64,000 bases of DNA, taken from assembly GCF_001905825.1 (NCBI RefSeq), contig NZ_LIVV01000001.1, positions 855,582 to 919,581 of the forward strand, given 5' to 3'. Source of the stretch: Streptomyces sp. CB02009. GTDB taxonomy: Bacteria > Actinomycetota > Actinomycetes > Streptomycetales > Streptomycetaceae. Under the pieces are notes generated by a model that was given only the letters and a program-made list of their open reading frames with translations, had not been told where the DNA came from and did no database searches. Made by a program: the position numbers and the translations under genes. Position 1 is the stretch's first letter; each line of letters opens with the position of its first letter. This document shows positions 42,409-50,455 of the stretch, piece after piece.

Positions 42409-43143
42409 TCAGGCCGCGGCCGGGGACGGCTCGCAGGTGTTCGCGAGGTCGATGCGGACCGTCCGGTCGCAGAGCCGTTCCACCTGTGCGGGGTCGTGCG
42501 AGACGAGCAGGACCGTCCGGTTGCCCCGCAGGGCGGCCACGGACTCCTCGACCGTGTCGCGGCTCCGCTCGTCCAGGGCGCTTGTCGGCTCGTCGAGCAG
42601 CAGGGCCGCCGGTTCGAGGGCCAAGGCCCGGGCCAGGCACAGCCGTTGGCGCTGTCCGTTCGACAGCGTCTGGGCCGGCGTGTCCAGCCGGTCGGCGACC
42701 TCGCCCCACAGGCCCGCCTCGCGCAGTGCCTGCTCGACGCGGTCGTGCATCTCCGTCCGGGACGCCCGCACCAGATGACGGAGGCCGAACAGGGCGTTGT
42801 CCAGGATGCTGCCGCCGAAGACCACGGGGGTCTGGGGCACCAGGACGACGGTGCTGCGCAGATCGGCGTCCCCCTTGCCGTAGCGGACCGGACGCCCGAG
42901 GACCTCGACCTCGCCCTGACGGCGGAGCCCGTGGGGCAGCAGGTCGACCAGGGCGCGGAGCACGGTGGACTTGCCGGCGCCCGACGGGCCGCACAGGCCC
43001 GTGGTGGATCCGGCGGCCAGCTCGAACGTCACTGGTCCGACCAGCCGCTTGGTGCCGTCGAGGATCTGCAGGTCACGGACCGCGATGACAGCCCCGTCGA
43101 CCGCCTTGTCCGTGGTCATGGCGCCTGTAGTCACGTCGTCCAT
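42409..43143 (-). CDS. pstB: Phosphate-type ABC transporter ATPase
   Basis: A 244-residue ABC ATPase. Walker A is GPSGAGKST, the Q-loop VPQTPVVFGGSILDN, the signature LSNGQRQRLCLARAL (an Asn replaces the first Gly), Walker B ALLLDEPTSALDE and the H-loop LVSHD. The ATG at 43141-43143 follows GAAGGAG and overlaps the permease stop by 13 bp. Its sequence is less standard than ordinary PstB, so a changed substrate or partner is possible. It is the last gene of the pst-type operon. Confidence 0.82.
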   Translation of the reverse strand: MDDVTTGAMTTDKAVDGAVIAVRDLQILDGTKRLVGPVTFELAAGSTTGLCGPSGAGKSTVLRALVDLLPHGLRRQGEVEVLGRPVRYGKGDADLRSTVVLVPQTPVVFGGSILDNALFGLRHLVRASRTEMHDRVEQALREAGLWGEVADRLDTPAQTLSNGQRQRLCLARALALEPAALLLDEPTSALDERSRDTVEESVAALRGNRTVLLVSHDPAQVERLCDRTVRIDLANTCEPSPAAA

Positions 43144-44963
43144 CGTCGTGCTCCTTCGAAGCGGTTGCGCAGGAGGACCGCCAGGCTGAGCAGGCCCGCG
43201 GTGATCAGGACCAGGACGAGGGCGCTGCCCCATGCCTGGGCGATCGCCTCGGGGGCGCCCGAGTCCTGCGACAGGGTGAAGATGTGCGTGGGCAGCGCCT
43301 GGACCGGAGCGTTGACGACGCCGGTCGGGAGGGCGGGCGCCCCGAAGAACACCGTGGCGGTGAAGATCAAGGGGGCCGTCTCGCCTGCCGCGCGGGCCAG
43401 GCCGAGCAGCAGGCCGGTGAGCGTGGCGGGCCAGGTGTAGGGGATGACCACGGAGCGGACGTACTGGGAGCTGGTGAGGCCCAGGGCGAATGCGGCCTCG
43501 GTGATCTCCGCCGGCATGCCCCGGATCCGCCCCGCGGTGGTGAGGGCGACCACCGGCACCACCACGGGGACCAGGACCACTGCGCCGGCCAGCCAGGAAC
43601 GGCCCCAGCCCATGGTCGTGCAGAAGAGGACGTACCCCGCGAGGCCCAGCAGGATGGTCGGCGTCCCGCCGATCGCCACGGTCAGGGTCTCCAGGACGCG
43701 GGCGGTCTTCGCGGAGGCACGCGTGCCGATCACGATGCCCGCTCCGTAGCCGAGCGGAAGGGCGATCAGCGCCGTCGTCGCGAGGAGCAGGAGCGTACCG
43801 AGGATCTGGTCGCGGATGCCGCCACCTGCCGCGCCCTCGGAAGGTGAGAACCAGAAGACCGGATTGAGTGCGGCGCCGCCGCGGGCCAACAGGATGCCGA
43901 GCATGCCGACGAGCAGGGCCCCGGGCAGCAACAGGGCCCCGAGACGGACGACCGTGGTGACCCGGTCCTTCGGAGTGCGCAGCCATGCGGAGGACCGACG
44001 GGCGCGCGGGGCGCGCGCGGTCCGTCCCGTGGAGCCGCGGGTCCCCCACACGGTGGCGACGGCGACCAGGGCCAGCAGGATGACGCCCAGTCCGCACAGT
44101 GCTGCGAAGTATGGGCCGGAGGTGCCCGCCAGCATCGGCTCGGGGCCTGCCAGCTTGGTGGTGAGTGTCTGGCCGGGGCGTACGAGGGAGGAGAAGATGT
44201 CCGCCGGCGACTCCGGCAACCGACCGTCGGCGCGGCCGATGACCATGAAGACCGCGATGGCCTCACCCAGTGCGCGGGCCAGGCCGAGGAGGACGCCGGC
44301 GCGCATGCCCGAACGGGCCTGGGGCAGGATGGCGGACCGGACGACCTCGCGGCGGGTCAGGCCGAGGGAGTACGCCGCTTCCCGGTACCGGCCGGGCACG
44401 GCGGCCAGTGCGTCGACGCTGACGGCCACGATCGTCGGCATGATCATCACGGCGAGGACGATGCCGGCGGCGAGGAGGCTGTCGCCACCCGGCACGTCAC
44501 CGAGGTCTGCCACGAACGGCCGGATCACCATGATGCCGATCAGGCCGTAGACGATGGAGGGGACCGCTGCCAGGAGTTCGATGCTCAGGCGCAGCGGCTT
44601 GGCGAGACGGGGCGGCAGGTACTCGGACAGGGCCACGGCCGCCGACCAGCCGATCGGGACGGCGAGCACCAGTGCCAGGACGCATACGGCCGCCGAGCCG
44701 TAGATCATGGCCAGGCCGCCGAAGGCGAGGGTCCCCGGATTCCAGGTGGACGAGGTGAACAGGGCCGCCCAGTCGACGGTACCGCTTGCGATGCCCGTGA
44801 CCAGGTAGCCGAGCAGGACCGCGAGGGTGAGCAGCACGGACAGTATGCCGCTGTACGCCCAGCCCCAGACCCATCTCGCCCGGCTGCCGCGGCCGCTCCC
44901 GGAGGAGGGCCGCGGCAGGGTGGGTCCGGGCGCCTGGGTTGGGCGCTCCAGAGTGAGACCCAT
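43131..44963 (-). CDS. pstCA: Fused PstC-PstA phosphate ABC transporter permease
   Basis: A 610-residue membrane protein with two full BPD permease halves. Residues ~25-300 resemble PstC (YGSAAVCVLALVLAVPIGWSAAVALSEYLPPRL; EAAYSLGLTRREVVRSAILPQARSG; GRADGRLPESPADIFSSL). Residues ~320-610 resemble PstA (LLLLATTALIALPLGYGAGIVIG; EAAFALGLTSSQYVRSVVIPYTWP; LPTHIFTLSQDSGAPEAIAQAWG). Each half has its own EAA loop. PstC and PstA are normally separate subunits, so one chain replaces a heterodimer. It imports phosphate and, by ionic mimicry, arsenate. Confidence 0.87.
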   Translation of the reverse strand: MGLTLERPTQAPGPTLPRPSSGSGRGSRARWVWGWAYSGILSVLLTLAVLLGYLVTGIASGTVDWAALFTSSTWNPGTLAFGGLAMIYGSAAVCVLALVLAVPIGWSAAVALSEYLPPRLAKPLRLSIELLAAVPSIVYGLIGIMVIRPFVADLGDVPGGDSLLAAGIVLAVMIMPTIVAVSVDALAAVPGRYREAAYSLGLTRREVVRSAILPQARSGMRAGVLLGLARALGEAIAVFMVIGRADGRLPESPADIFSSLVRPGQTLTTKLAGPEPMLAGTSGPYFAALCGLGVILLALVAVATVWGTRGSTGRTARAPRARRSSAWLRTPKDRVTTVVRLGALLLPGALLVGMLGILLARGGAALNPVFWFSPSEGAAGGGIRDQILGTLLLLATTALIALPLGYGAGIVIGTRASAKTARVLETLTVAIGGTPTILLGLAGYVLFCTTMGWGRSWLAGAVVLVPVVVPVVALTTAGRIRGMPAEITEAAFALGLTSSQYVRSVVIPYTWPATLTGLLLGLARAAGETAPLIFTATVFFGAPALPTGVVNAPVQALPTHIFTLSQDSGAPEAIAQAWGSALVLVLITAGLLSLAVLLRNRFEGARRWTT

Positions 44964-44965
44964 GG

Positions 44966-45886
44966 TCAGAGGCCCATCTGCTCGCGCGTGAGGTAGCCGT
45001 GCTTGGGCAGCAGCTTCTGGCCCTCGGGCGAGAGGATGTAGTCGATGTACTGCTTGACGGTGCCCTTCGGCTTGCCGTTGGTGATCATGTACAGCGGACG
45101 GGTCATCGGGTACGTGCCGGACGCCACGTTCGCCAGTGTGGGGGCGACGCCCTCCAGAGGCACGGCGACCAGTTCGGGGTGACCGTCGATGAACCCGGTC
45201 GACAGCGGGGCGACGGAACCGCGGGTGGACTTCAGCTTGTTGCGGGTCTCCAGGTTGCCGCCGACGATGGCGTAGTTCGCGGACTTGGGCGGGGCCGGCG
45301 GCTCGTCCTTGCCGTAGATGAACTTGTCGAGCACCTCACGGGTGCCGCGGCCGGGCTCCTTGTCGTACACGAAGACCTGGAGGTCGGGACCGCCGACCTC
45401 CTTCCAGTTGGTGATCTTCCCCTCGAACAGGCCCGCCACCTGCGCCTTGGACAGGCCCTTGACCCCGCCGTCGGCCACTTCCTTCGTGATGATGACGCCG
45501 ACGGCGTCCGCGCCGATCTGTGTGGTGACGAAGTCCGTGTCGGGATAAGCCTTCTGGTCCTTCTCGGACAAGGGCTTGGAGCTGAGGGCGATGTTGATCT
45601 GGCCGGTCCCGAGCTGGGAGATGCCGCCGGCGGAGCCGCCCTGGGTGGCGACGGTGATGTTCAGGCCCTTGGTCTTCAGGGCCTCGGCGGCGTCGGAGGC
45701 GACCGGAGCCACGGTGGTGGAGCCGCTGGCCTGGATGGCGTCCGAGTCGGCCTTCGCTGAACCGGCGCAGCCGGTCAGGGCGGCTGAGAGGAGGAGGGCG
45801 GCGGAAGCGGCAGAGGCGCTCTGGCGGACATGCAGTCCGGTGAGGCGCAATGCTCTGCTGCGGATGTCGGTGGACGTGAAAGACAT
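44966..45886 (-). CDS. pstS: Phosphate-binding lipoprotein PstS
   Basis: A 306-residue extracytoplasmic binding protein. The signal peptide ends in the lipobox LTGC (about residue 40). The mature start IQASGSTTVAPVASDAAEAL and TQGGSAGGISQLGTGQINIALSSKPL form the anion-binding site. GKITNWKEVGGPDLQVFVYDKEPGRGTREVLDKFIYG and YPMTRPLYMITNG are also PstS signatures. The ATG at 45884-45886 was chosen at the start of the signal peptide; the frame continues upstream without coding character. It starts the pstS-pstCA-pstB operon, which diverges from the arsenic operon at 46752. No clear PHO box was found. Confidence 0.88.
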   Translation of the reverse strand: MSFTSTDIRSRALRLTGLHVRQSASAASAALLLSAALTGCAGSAKADSDAIQASGSTTVAPVASDAAEALKTKGLNITVATQGGSAGGISQLGTGQINIALSSKPLSEKDQKAYPDTDFVTTQIGADAVGVIITKEVADGGVKGLSKAQVAGLFEGKITNWKEVGGPDLQVFVYDKEPGRGTREVLDKFIYGKDEPPAPPKSANYAIVGGNLETRNKLKSTRGSVAPLSTGFIDGHPELVAVPLEGVAPTLANVASGTYPMTRPLYMITNGKPKGTVKQYIDYILSPEGQKLLPKHGYLTREQMGL

Positions 45887-46617
45887 GGCGGTGCCTTTGC
45901 GGTGATGGAAGGAGTGGAAGTGGGGGCAAGTCGTCGGCGGATCGCCTCGGCCAGGGCCCCACGGAACAGGCAGGTCTGGGGTTGGGACGTAGAAGGGGCG
46001 CAGCCGTGACTGCCGGTGGCATGCCGCCGCGTGGACGAGGCGGGCGGGCACCAGGCGAGCCTGCAGGTGCTCCGCAGGTGCGGCACGGGACGCCGAGGAT
46101 GCGAGTGATGGCTGCCGGTGACGCCGGTGACACGCAGTGGGGTGTCCTTGCGGTCCCTACCGCGTTCCCCGTTGAACTCGCTCAGGCCCCTTGGGCTGCC
46201 GTAGGACGCCGGCGACCTGAGCGATGATGCTCGGCCCACTCCCCATTGACAGGGCTGAAGCATCAAGACATCGGTACCCGTTCACCCGCTGACCCCGGGT
46301 GCGGACCGCGATGCCGTGGGCGAACGCTACCGCCTCCGAGTCGCCCTGGCGAGATCTTGAGGGGCTAAATCATCGATGATCAGCGATTGAATTTGAGTCA
46401 CCCGCCGGGGCGGCGGGTGAGCTGCCGGAGGTCGGCCGCGAATTCCGAAGGCGCTTGGGCTGCTGGTCGACACTCTCGCTCCGTGCAGCTTCAAGCTGTG
46501 TGAACAACCGGATTCAAGCGCGTGACCTCTCTTCGCAACCAGCTACAGACGAGGGCGAATCGGGGCAGCGGTGCTCTGTGGCCACGGGGGGTCGGAGAGA
46601 TGGTCTTTCAGTCATTC
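45887..46617. other. 730-bp divergent regulatory region between pstS and arsL
   Basis: No gene is visible. It contains an AT-rich patch with an exact ATCATCGATGAT palindrome (46369-46380), followed by a hairpin at 46398-46420 (TCACCCGCC/GGCGGGTGA). The palindrome resembles the half-sites of the operator at 46618-46641 and may be a further regulator site. The promoters for pstS and possibly an ars regulator target lie here. Confidence 0.45.
46398..46420. terminator. Hairpin upstream of the arsL promoter
   Basis: TCACCCGCC and GGCGGGTGA form a 9-bp stem with a 5-nt loop. It may insulate the arsL promoter from readthrough. Confidence 0.4.
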
Positions 46618-46700
46618 ATCGATCTATTGACATACATCGCTCAACGCTGGCAGGGTTCCGGCCGTCGGTCGACAGCGTCGTTACCGATCTGGGCTCTGAC
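46614..46700 (+). repeat. Shared promoter block, copy 1 (arsL operon)
   Basis: About 90% identical over 86-87 bp to 57456-57542, including operator, -35 region and the first part of the leader (GTTCCGGCCGTCGG, then GACAGCGTCGTT). The identity stops before the coding start, showing a duplicated promoter rather than a duplicated gene. Confidence 0.8.
46618..46641 (+). promoter_or_regulatory. Putative ArsR-type operator of the arsL operon
   Basis: ATCGATCTAT and ATACATCGCT form an imperfect inverted repeat (8 of 10 pairs) around TGAC, a typical size and AT content for ArsR/SmtB operators. It overlaps the -35 TTGACA at 46627-46632. A CAGGGT -10 candidate follows 18 nt later (46651-46656). The same block occurs before the ATP-grasp gene. 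Confidence 0.7.
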
Positions 46701-46751
46701 CCGGCCCCCACTCGATTCGTCACGCTCCTTGATCACTCCCTGGGGGGAAGT

Positions 46752-48002
46752 GTGAGTAGTCCCCGTGTTCTGGTTGCCTCCGCGTTCGAAGCGGAGCTCC
46801 AGCCCCTGACGTCCGCTTGTGCGGCCGCCGCTCTACAGCAGCACGGCGCCGACGTCGTCGGCTGGGACGCGCACCTGCTTCCCGACGCCATTCCGGAAGG
46901 CCCCTTCGACCTCACGCTCGTCTCGGTCCAGCAGTTCGAGGGTCTCGAGCGGGGGATCGCCCTGGCGCGCAGGGTGAAGGCGGCGTACGGCACCACGGTC
47001 GTGACCTTCGGCCAGTACGCCCAGATGAACCACCGCGAGTTCCTCGATGTCGCCGACGGCATCATCATGGAGGAGCCCGAACTCATCAGCGAGGAGCTGG
47101 CCCAGCTCGCCGCCGGCACCATCGCGCTCGACGCTGTGCCCGCCCTGATGACCCGCACGGGCATGCGGCCCAAGCCCCCGCGCCGGCGCATCTCGGTCAC
47201 CAAGCCCGCCCGGGACCTCTTCCCCTCCCTCGTGCACTACCCGGCGCATCACTCGCCGTTCGGCCTGATGGGCAACATCGAGGCGTCCCGCGGCTGCCAC
47301 CACAAGTGCACGTACTGCTCCGTCTACGGCGCGTACGACGGCGGTGTCGCCGCCTACGACGCCGACAGCGTCCTTGCCGACGCCCTGCAGCTGGCCGAAG
47401 AGGGAGTCCGGCACTTCTGCTTCATCGACGCCGAGTTCTTCAACTCCCGCACCATCGGCATCGGTGTGGTCGAGCGGCTCGTCGAGGCCATCGGCCCCAT
47501 CACGTTCGAGTTCACCACCCGCGTCGACCACGTCCTCGACTACACCAAGGAACTGGAGAAGCTCGTCTCGCTCGGGCTGCGCCGCGTCACCTGCGCCCTC
47601 GAGTTCCCCTCCAACCGCATCCTGCGCATCTTCGACAAGCACATCGACGTCGACCACATGCGCGAGGCGGTCGACGAGGCCGAGCGGATCGGCTTCGAGC
47701 TCTACCCGACGTTCATCCCGTTCACCCCGTGGATCGAGTACGAGGAGCTCCTCGGCTTCGAGGACTGGCTGGTCGAGACGGGCCTCGCCCGGGTCACCGA
47801 CCCCACCGCCCTGCAGACCCGACTGCTGCTGTTCAAGGGCTCCCCACTGCTCTCCTCGCCCTGGATGGAGGACATCGCCACCGTCGACCGCGGCTTCTGG
47901 GTGGAGTGGACCCACCCCGACAAGCGCGTCGAGGAACTCTGGCAGGAGCGCCGCACCGACGCCGAGGACGCGGGCAAGATCCGTTGCTGCGTGAAGTGCT
48001 GA
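46752..48002 (+). CDS. arsL: ArsL-like radical SAM enzyme, As-C bond formation (predicted)
   Basis: A 416-residue radical SAM protein. Residues 1-~140 form a Rossmann-like B12-binding-type domain without a clear cobalamin His motif. The [4Fe-4S] motif is C182-X3-C186-X2-C189 (RGCHHKCTYCSVYG). The TIM-barrel continues through FCFIDAEFFN, FEFTTRVDHVLDY and CALEFPSNRILRIFDKH. The protein ends RCCVKC (Cys 412, 413, 416). ArsL of the arsinothricin pathway in Burkholderia is described with both a CX3CX2C cluster and a C-terminal RCCxxC arsenite site, and moves the 3-amino-3-carboxypropyl group of SAM to As(III), releasing MTA. I chose the GTG at 46752 after GGGGGGAAG. It is first in an operon with arsM; the function is strongly suggested, not proven. 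Confidence 0.82.
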   Translation: MSSPRVLVASAFEAELQPLTSACAAAALQQHGADVVGWDAHLLPDAIPEGPFDLTLVSVQQFEGLERGIALARRVKAAYGTTVVTFGQYAQMNHREFLDVADGIIMEEPELISEELAQLAAGTIALDAVPALMTRTGMRPKPPRRRISVTKPARDLFPSLVHYPAHHSPFGLMGNIEASRGCHHKCTYCSVYGAYDGGVAAYDADSVLADALQLAEEGVRHFCFIDAEFFNSRTIGIGVVERLVEAIGPITFEFTTRVDHVLDYTKELEKLVSLGLRRVTCALEFPSNRILRIFDKHIDVDHMREAVDEAERIGFELYPTFIPFTPWIEYEELLGFEDWLVETGLARVTDPTALQTRLLLFKGSPLLSSPWMEDIATVDRGFWVEWTHPDKRVEELWQERRTDAEDAGKIRCCVKC

Positions 48003-48032
48003 CCCACCCGCTCACAAGAAAAGGACACTGAC

Positions 48033-49292
48033 ATGGGTGGATCACCCCGCGTCGTCATCTCCACCGGCCAGGCCCTCCCGGACATGGACTGGACCGGCGA
48101 GCTCGCCGGCCTCACCGACTCGTGGCCGTACCTCGGACCCACCTGGCTCCGCGCCACGGAGAAGGTACTCCCCGACGTCCAGCCCTGGCACACCCTCGCC
48201 CACCGCGCCCGCGGCGAGCTGGCCCTCCTCCCCGGCTACATCCTCACCGCCCCGCCGGTCGTCGACCACGAGCCGCGCACCTACCTCGGATGGCAGGCGC
48301 CCTCCGGTGAAGAGGTGTGCTGCGGCGCCGAGACCGACGCCGCGCGCAGCGCCGAGGTCGACGCCCTGGGGACCGAGCCGTTCTTCCCGACGCTCCTGCT
48401 CGGCTCCCCGCTGGGCTACCGCACCGAGGTCGCCTACAACTTCTGGACTCCCACCCTGATGGGGTCCATCGTCGAGAAGCTCGTGCCCGCCGCGTTCGAG
48501 GCGGGCATCCGCTGCATCGTCGCCCCCTGGATACCCAGCCGCCGCGGCAACGACGCCCTCGTCGACGGGCTCGACGCCGCCGGCGCGTCCACCACCTTCT
48601 GGGGCTACGAGGACTTCATGAGCCTCGACGCGCCGAACTGGGAAGGGCACCTCGCCGCCCTGCCGCTGAAGAAGCGTCAGCGCATCAAGGGCGATGTCCG
48701 CCGTGCCGAGGCCGCCGGCGTGACCATCGAGCGTGTCGACGGCACCGACATCCGGCCCTACGTCGCCCGCATCGCCGAACTCACCTGCCTCAACAGGGAG
48801 AAGAACGGGGCCGGCGAGGAGCCCGAGCACATCATCGGCATCCTCTCCGCGCTCATCGACGAGGGAGCGGACGTCCGCGCCTACCTCGGCTACAAGGACG
48901 GCGGGCTGGTCGCCACCTGCGTCACCATCCGCAAGAACCACCGCCTCTTCCCGAAGTGGGCCGGCTTCGACTACGCCGCGATCGGCGAGCGCAGCGGCAT
49001 CTACTTCGCCCTCGTCCTGGACGCGCCCGTCCGCGACGCCTACGCCGAGGGGCTTCGCACCGTCGAGTTCGGCGCCGGAGCCCACCAGGCGAAGGCCCTG
49101 CGCGGCTGCACCCCGCGCGAAGTCCGTACGTCGATGCTGCTCTCCGACCCGGCGCTGCGGCCGCAGGCGAGCGCCTGGCTCGACGCCTTCGGCAACAGCA
49201 GACGCGTCGCGTTCGGTGCCGCGTCCCCCGCCCCGGCCCAGCCCGCGAACCTGCCCCTCCTGGGCGGCTCCGGCGACAGCTGCTGCGGCTGA
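48033..49292 (+). CDS. FemAB/GNAT-like transferase with Cys-rich tail
   Basis: A 419-residue protein resembling the FemAB-like/peptidogalycan-recognition group of double-GNAT proteins: WPYLGPTWLRATEKVLPDVQPWHTLAH near residue 31, a central ALPLKKRQRIKGDVRRAEAAGV helix, then DVRAYLGYKDGGLVATCVTIRKNHRLFPKWAGFDY and GIYFALVLDAPVRDAYAEGLRTVEFGAGAHQAKALRGC. Some relatives transfer amino acids from tRNA to an amino group. Cys pairs occur at 96-97 (EEVCCGAE) and at the C-terminus (SCCG). It lies between arsL and the GTPase with AAGGA ribosome sites, so it should serve the same pathway. Possible roles are aminoacylation or acylation of the arseno-amino acid; this is inference. Confidence 0.72.
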   Translation: MGGSPRVVISTGQALPDMDWTGELAGLTDSWPYLGPTWLRATEKVLPDVQPWHTLAHRARGELALLPGYILTAPPVVDHEPRTYLGWQAPSGEEVCCGAETDAARSAEVDALGTEPFFPTLLLGSPLGYRTEVAYNFWTPTLMGSIVEKLVPAAFEAGIRCIVAPWIPSRRGNDALVDGLDAAGASTTFWGYEDFMSLDAPNWEGHLAALPLKKRQRIKGDVRRAEAAGVTIERVDGTDIRPYVARIAELTCLNREKNGAGEEPEHIIGILSALIDEGADVRAYLGYKDGGLVATCVTIRKNHRLFPKWAGFDYAAIGERSGIYFALVLDAPVRDAYAEGLRTVEFGAGAHQAKALRGCTPREVRTSMLLSDPALRPQASAWLDAFGNSRRVAFGAASPAPAQPANLPLLGGSGDSCCG

Positions 49293-49329
49293 CCCCGCCC
49301 GACTCCACGACAAGGACGAGAAGGACCAC

Positions 49330-50436
49330 ATGATCACCTTCATCCCCCTGACCGGATTCCTCGGGGCGGGCAAGACCACCACCATGACCGCCGCCGCCCT
49401 CGCGCTCCAGGAGCAGGGCCGCAAGGTCGCCGTCATCACCAACGACCAGGGCGTCGAACTGGTCGACACCAAGCTGGTGCGCAGCAAGCTCGACAGCGTC
49501 GCCGAGGTCACCGGCGGCTGTTTCTGCTGCAAGTTCGAGGACCTCGTCGAGGCCATCGTCGCGCTGGTCGCCTCCGACAGCGTCGACACCGTGATCGCCG
49601 AGGCCGTCGGCAGCTGCACGGACCTCCAGGCCACCGTCGTACGACCGTTGCGCCAGTACTACGGCGACGACATGGTCGTCGCCCCGCTGACCACCGTGGT
49701 CGACCCCCTGCGGCACCTGGCGTTCGCCCGCGCCGCCGAGCGGGGCGAGCCGGAGTCGGACCTGTCGTACCTCTTCCGCCAGCAGGTCACCGAGGCCGAC
49801 GTCATCGCCGTGAACAAGCTGGACACCATCAAGCCGGACCGGGCCGAGGAACTCCTCGCCTCGCTCCGTACGAACAACCCGAAGGCGACCGTCGTCGGCT
49901 ACTCGGCCACCACGGGTGCCCACCTGGACACGCTGCTCGACGCCTGGCAGGCGCCGGCCACGAACGAGGACGTCGTCCTCGACATCGACTACGACCGCTA
50001 CGCGGCCGCCGAGGCCCAGCTCGCCTGGATGAACCAGGAGCTCGACCTCACCGCTGTCGGCGAGGGCTTCGACGCGACCGCGTGGGCCCGCACCGTTCTT
50101 CAGGAGCTGTCCGTCTGGGCCGCGGAGCACGACGCCGTGATCGGCCACGCCAAGATCACCGTGGAGACGGCCGACGGGGACTTCGCCAAGCTCAGCCTCA
50201 CGGAGTCCGGCGCACAGCCCACGCTCGACCGCGCCGCCGCCGCGGACGCGCCGGCCGGGCGGGCCGTCGTCAACGCCCGGGTCGCCTGCGAGCCCGACGC
50301 CCTGGACGCGGCCGTCACCGAGGCCGTCAAGGCCGCCGACCTGGCCACCGCCGTCACCTCCTCGGCGACCACCCCGGTGTCGTTCAAGCCCTCCTACCCG
50401 CGCCCCGTGCACCGCCTCGCCCCCGCAGGCGCCTGA
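49330..50436 (+). CDS. CobW/COG0523-type GTPase (metallochaperone-like)
   Basis: A 368-residue G3E-family GTPase. The P-loop is GFLGAGKTTTM (residues 9-19). The CxCC metal motif is GGCFCC (Cys 64, 66, 67). Switch and base-specificity regions are AEAVGSCTDLQATVVRPL and VIAVNKLDTIKPD. The ATG at 49330 follows GAGAAGGACC. COG0523 proteins insert or deliver metals to partner enzymes. Within this operon it could deliver iron, zinc or arsenite to ArsL or ArsM, or help B12 handling; the sequence alone cannot decide. The C-terminal part (260-368) is not a typical CobW_C domain. Confidence 0.8.
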   Translation: MITFIPLTGFLGAGKTTTMTAAALALQEQGRKVAVITNDQGVELVDTKLVRSKLDSVAEVTGGCFCCKFEDLVEAIVALVASDSVDTVIAEAVGSCTDLQATVVRPLRQYYGDDMVVAPLTTVVDPLRHLAFARAAERGEPESDLSYLFRQQVTEADVIAVNKLDTIKPDRAEELLASLRTNNPKATVVGYSATTGAHLDTLLDAWQAPATNEDVVLDIDYDRYAAAEAQLAWMNQELDLTAVGEGFDATAWARTVLQELSVWAAEHDAVIGHAKITVETADGDFAKLSLTESGAQPTLDRAAAADAPAGRAVVNARVACEPDALDAAVTEAVKAADLATAVTSSATTPVSFKPSYPRPVHRLAPAGA

Positions 50437-50455
50437 CCGAGAAGGACCACCTGTC

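Noticed and set aside
46275..46300. Single GTTCACC-like heptamer that could be a PHO box for pst.
   Set aside because: A Streptomyces PHO box needs at least two direct 11-nt repeats; only one unit is visible and on the opposite strand.
46600..46755. Possible conserved leader peptide (FIDLLTYIAQ) encoded in the promoter block before arsL, with a similar frame before the ATP-grasp gene.
   Set aside because: The frame covers the -35 box and operator, so conservation is better explained at the DNA level; the two frames diverge right after the shared block.
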